DNA from: an uncultured Clostridia bacterium
GTDB lineage: Bacteria; Bacillota; Clostridia; TANB77; UBA1234
NCBI GenBank assembly: GCA_934149405.1
Contig: CAKPEV010000002.1
Location: 209,865 to 273,864 of the forward strand
DNA: 64,000 nucleotides
Direction of reading: 5' to 3'
A program made the position numbers and the translations under genes. This document shows positions 63,501-64,000 of this stretch, piece by piece (positions within the stretch are counted from its first letter, which is position 1; the number at the start of each line of letters is the position of its first letter). The notes beneath the pieces were generated by a model. That model saw only the letters and a program-made list of their open reading frames with translations. It was not told the DNA's origin and did not search any database.

Positions 63501-64000
63501 AAGAGATACGTTTACAACAGGTTCAAACAAAGAGATAACAACAATAGTAGAAGACTTAGTAATGAAGAAAGAAGTTATGGCAGGAAGCAATGTAAGACCG
63601 GTAGAAATAAAGGTGACATTGGAATGCAAAAATAATAATTATACATTTCAGTATAGTGAAGATAAAGTTAATTGGGTAAATGGAAAAGAAATCACATTAA
63701 TAGATAATAAAACTATATATGGAAGAATATTAGATAGTTATGGTGAGGCAAATCATGACCAAGTAGCGGTAAGTGAAATTGTTGATTTGAATGTATCTTT
63801 TAATGGTGGAGGAGTAGTATCAAATCCAACATCAAAGACCGTAAAATACAAAAGAACATATGGAACAACAATACCAGAACTAACAGATACAACAGAGTAT
63901 TACTTCAAAGGATGGTGGACGGCTTCATCAGGAGGAACACAAGTAACAAACGCGTCAACGGTAACGATTGCAGAAGATCATACGTTGTATGCACATTGGG
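60562..64000 (+). CDS. Giant surface protein with type IV pilin-like N-terminus and InlB B-repeats (3' truncated by window edge)
   Basis: The frame is open from ATG 60562 (8 nt after AGGAGG; ATG 60556 is too close) to the window end, at least 1146 codons. The N-terminus is a class III/prepilin-like segment: basic residues, then KSQEGVSLIVLVITIIVV with a Gly just before a 20-residue hydrophobic helix, lacking the usual Glu5. An N-terminal ectodomain follows, then at least five InlB B-repeat (Flg_new) modules (for example FNANGGENAPS, FDSNGGTKAPS, each with a GW motif). Next come an Ig-like module (YVKDESGNISYA) and a beta-helix-like segment (AVDAVEKGTTDYVTIQQ, GTINSSGYGIRNAG) resembling that of the 3740 protein. 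Another B-repeat stands at the edge. Processing by a prepilin peptidase is inferred, and no pilus genes are seen here. No in-frame CGG. Confidence 0.85.
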   Translation, partial: MIKNMRYMKKEKLKSQEGVSLIVLVITIIVVVIIATIALRSNDGAINEANIATYKHELKDVEVSVSQTRIKNQQGGIGEEYKETGFYPIIIENPPENFVSFSDDDYYGYIVDLNYVKNRESKKGYDYKKYMFGSENKTITFGKNGKDNDVYIYDATGKVFYAKGFYIDGGVYYSDVLSEDGPVISVTKVYNEASNVVDMVIGVMPVNEGGEVTVRVNNSMGLDEKDEYIYDYTATSNGTYIITAEEGETTSIKRVKVSEITEGEYNIVYHYQDGTTPDETVKKKGSTPVRLKAIKREGYVHVGWSKTASATTPEYAPGALLAENADTDLYAIWEMGEAREFTITFNANGGENAPSAITKLERASITIPTEEPTYINHVFKGWSKSSTATEVDYLPEATYSEEGNAVLFAVWEKGEIRVEFTANPAEGGTAVGGGIKEAGSIVYITAVPNAGYSFYKWTVTSNNVKLDNNYGETTKFVMPKGTVKITVNFKKTDYDYTIKYNANNGFGAPNTQYKKHDESINISTTIPSRSAHQFLGWGDKINATTVKYLPGAEYTENASCTLYAIWKKNTDQCVLTFDSNGGTKAPSSITAVKDSIIRIPTEAPIRSNLLFLGWARTKDAEEPEYRKNDYFTMTESTTLYAVWSDSEKPIVNITAEEKNNQLILNGNAIDNGGVISYAWTNEFYSESEQGSISWTSLNTPRTEITIPKDVLRSGLHCFYVKDESGNISYASIDVYRLTFYNDTTLVDTKYKASGYAASMTEIEPKKPLYAFSKWKAELDGRLYGEDEKYLLEKDEKFVATWVEALAYIPSKDWYYATLQKAVDAVEKGTTDYVTIQQIKNETTPGVKIPAGKKVAVSMDTNVLTCAETAITVDKDASFKLIDGTINSSGYGIRNAGNMELIKGKITAPNGIYNSGAVTLGDQDADFSRSTIVVTSTKAPYEMATGATLYFANGSLENDTSATNPYVFPKSGLTIRQDFELRDTFTTGSNKEITTIVEDLVMKKEVMAGSNVRPVEIKVTLECKNNNYTFQYSEDKVNWVNGKEITLIDNKTIYGRILDSYGEANHDQVAVSEIVDLNVSFNGGGVVSNPTSKTVKYKRTYGTTIPELTDTTEYYFKGWWTASSGGTQVTNASTVTIAEDHTLYAHW

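Overview
The window comes from a low-GC Gram-positive bacterium, most likely an anaerobic, gut-type Clostridia lineage. The evidence is AT-rich coding with AGA as the usual Arg codon, strong AGGAGG ribosome sites, consensus TTGACA/TATAAT promoters, S-layer homology (SLH) domains, an unusual clostridial-type Mur ligase next to ddl, and very large DUF285/InlB-B-repeat surface proteins. I cannot name the species from sequence alone.

Layout. 1-849 is the end of a surface protein, converging on a Fic-family gene (937-1986, minus) whose promoter lies in three 44-bp-spaced palindromes. prfA follows (2286-3344). 3740-11353 encodes a 2537-residue surface protein ending in a Cys/His/Gly-rich tail. A hicAB toxin-antitoxin pair and a YibE/F membrane protein lie at 11.5-13.6 kb. 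14.4-32.2 kb is a surface-protein operon: a small anchored protein, then 1644-, 3405- and 678-residue proteins with dozens of 26-residue DUF285 repeats. 32.4-38.6 kb holds an RsiV/PdaC-like exported protein, cysS behind a Cys-codon leader peptide and attenuator, a dGTPase-like gene, a lipoprotein, and a ComEC-like/DUF3006 pair of foreign-looking composition. Two toxin-antitoxin systems (mazEF, abiE) follow at 38.8-41.1 kb. 41.2-49.6 kb carries an ABC-F ATPase and a cell-envelope operon: hydrolase, membrane-anchored MurF-like ligase, ddl, DUF1934 and SLH protein. 49.7-58 kb has a DnaJ-like protein, two unknowns, an orphan VirD4-like ATPase, YhaO/YhaN-like nuclease genes and a flavoprotein. The window ends with a foreign-looking membrane protein, a PQQ-propeller protein (minus) and the start of another giant surface protein with a pilin-like N-terminus (60562 to the edge).

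Main discovery candidate. Four genes (hicA, the VirD4-like gene, yhaO and the PQQ-propeller gene) each need one +1 frameshift to give a full-length protein. In all four the interrupted zero-frame codon is CGG, and skipping its C restores the frame with a Gly (GGN) codon. Reading by eye through about 19,000 codons of the other native-looking genes, I found no in-frame CGG. The only other CGG codons are in three genes whose composition looks foreign, where CGG is read as ordinary Arg. This suggests recoding (programmed or hungry-codon +1 frameshifting) at a nearly eliminated CGG codon. The second highlight is a 13-residue leader peptide with three consecutive Cys codons before cysS, with mutually exclusive antiterminator and terminator pairings, in place of the T-box expected in Firmicutes.
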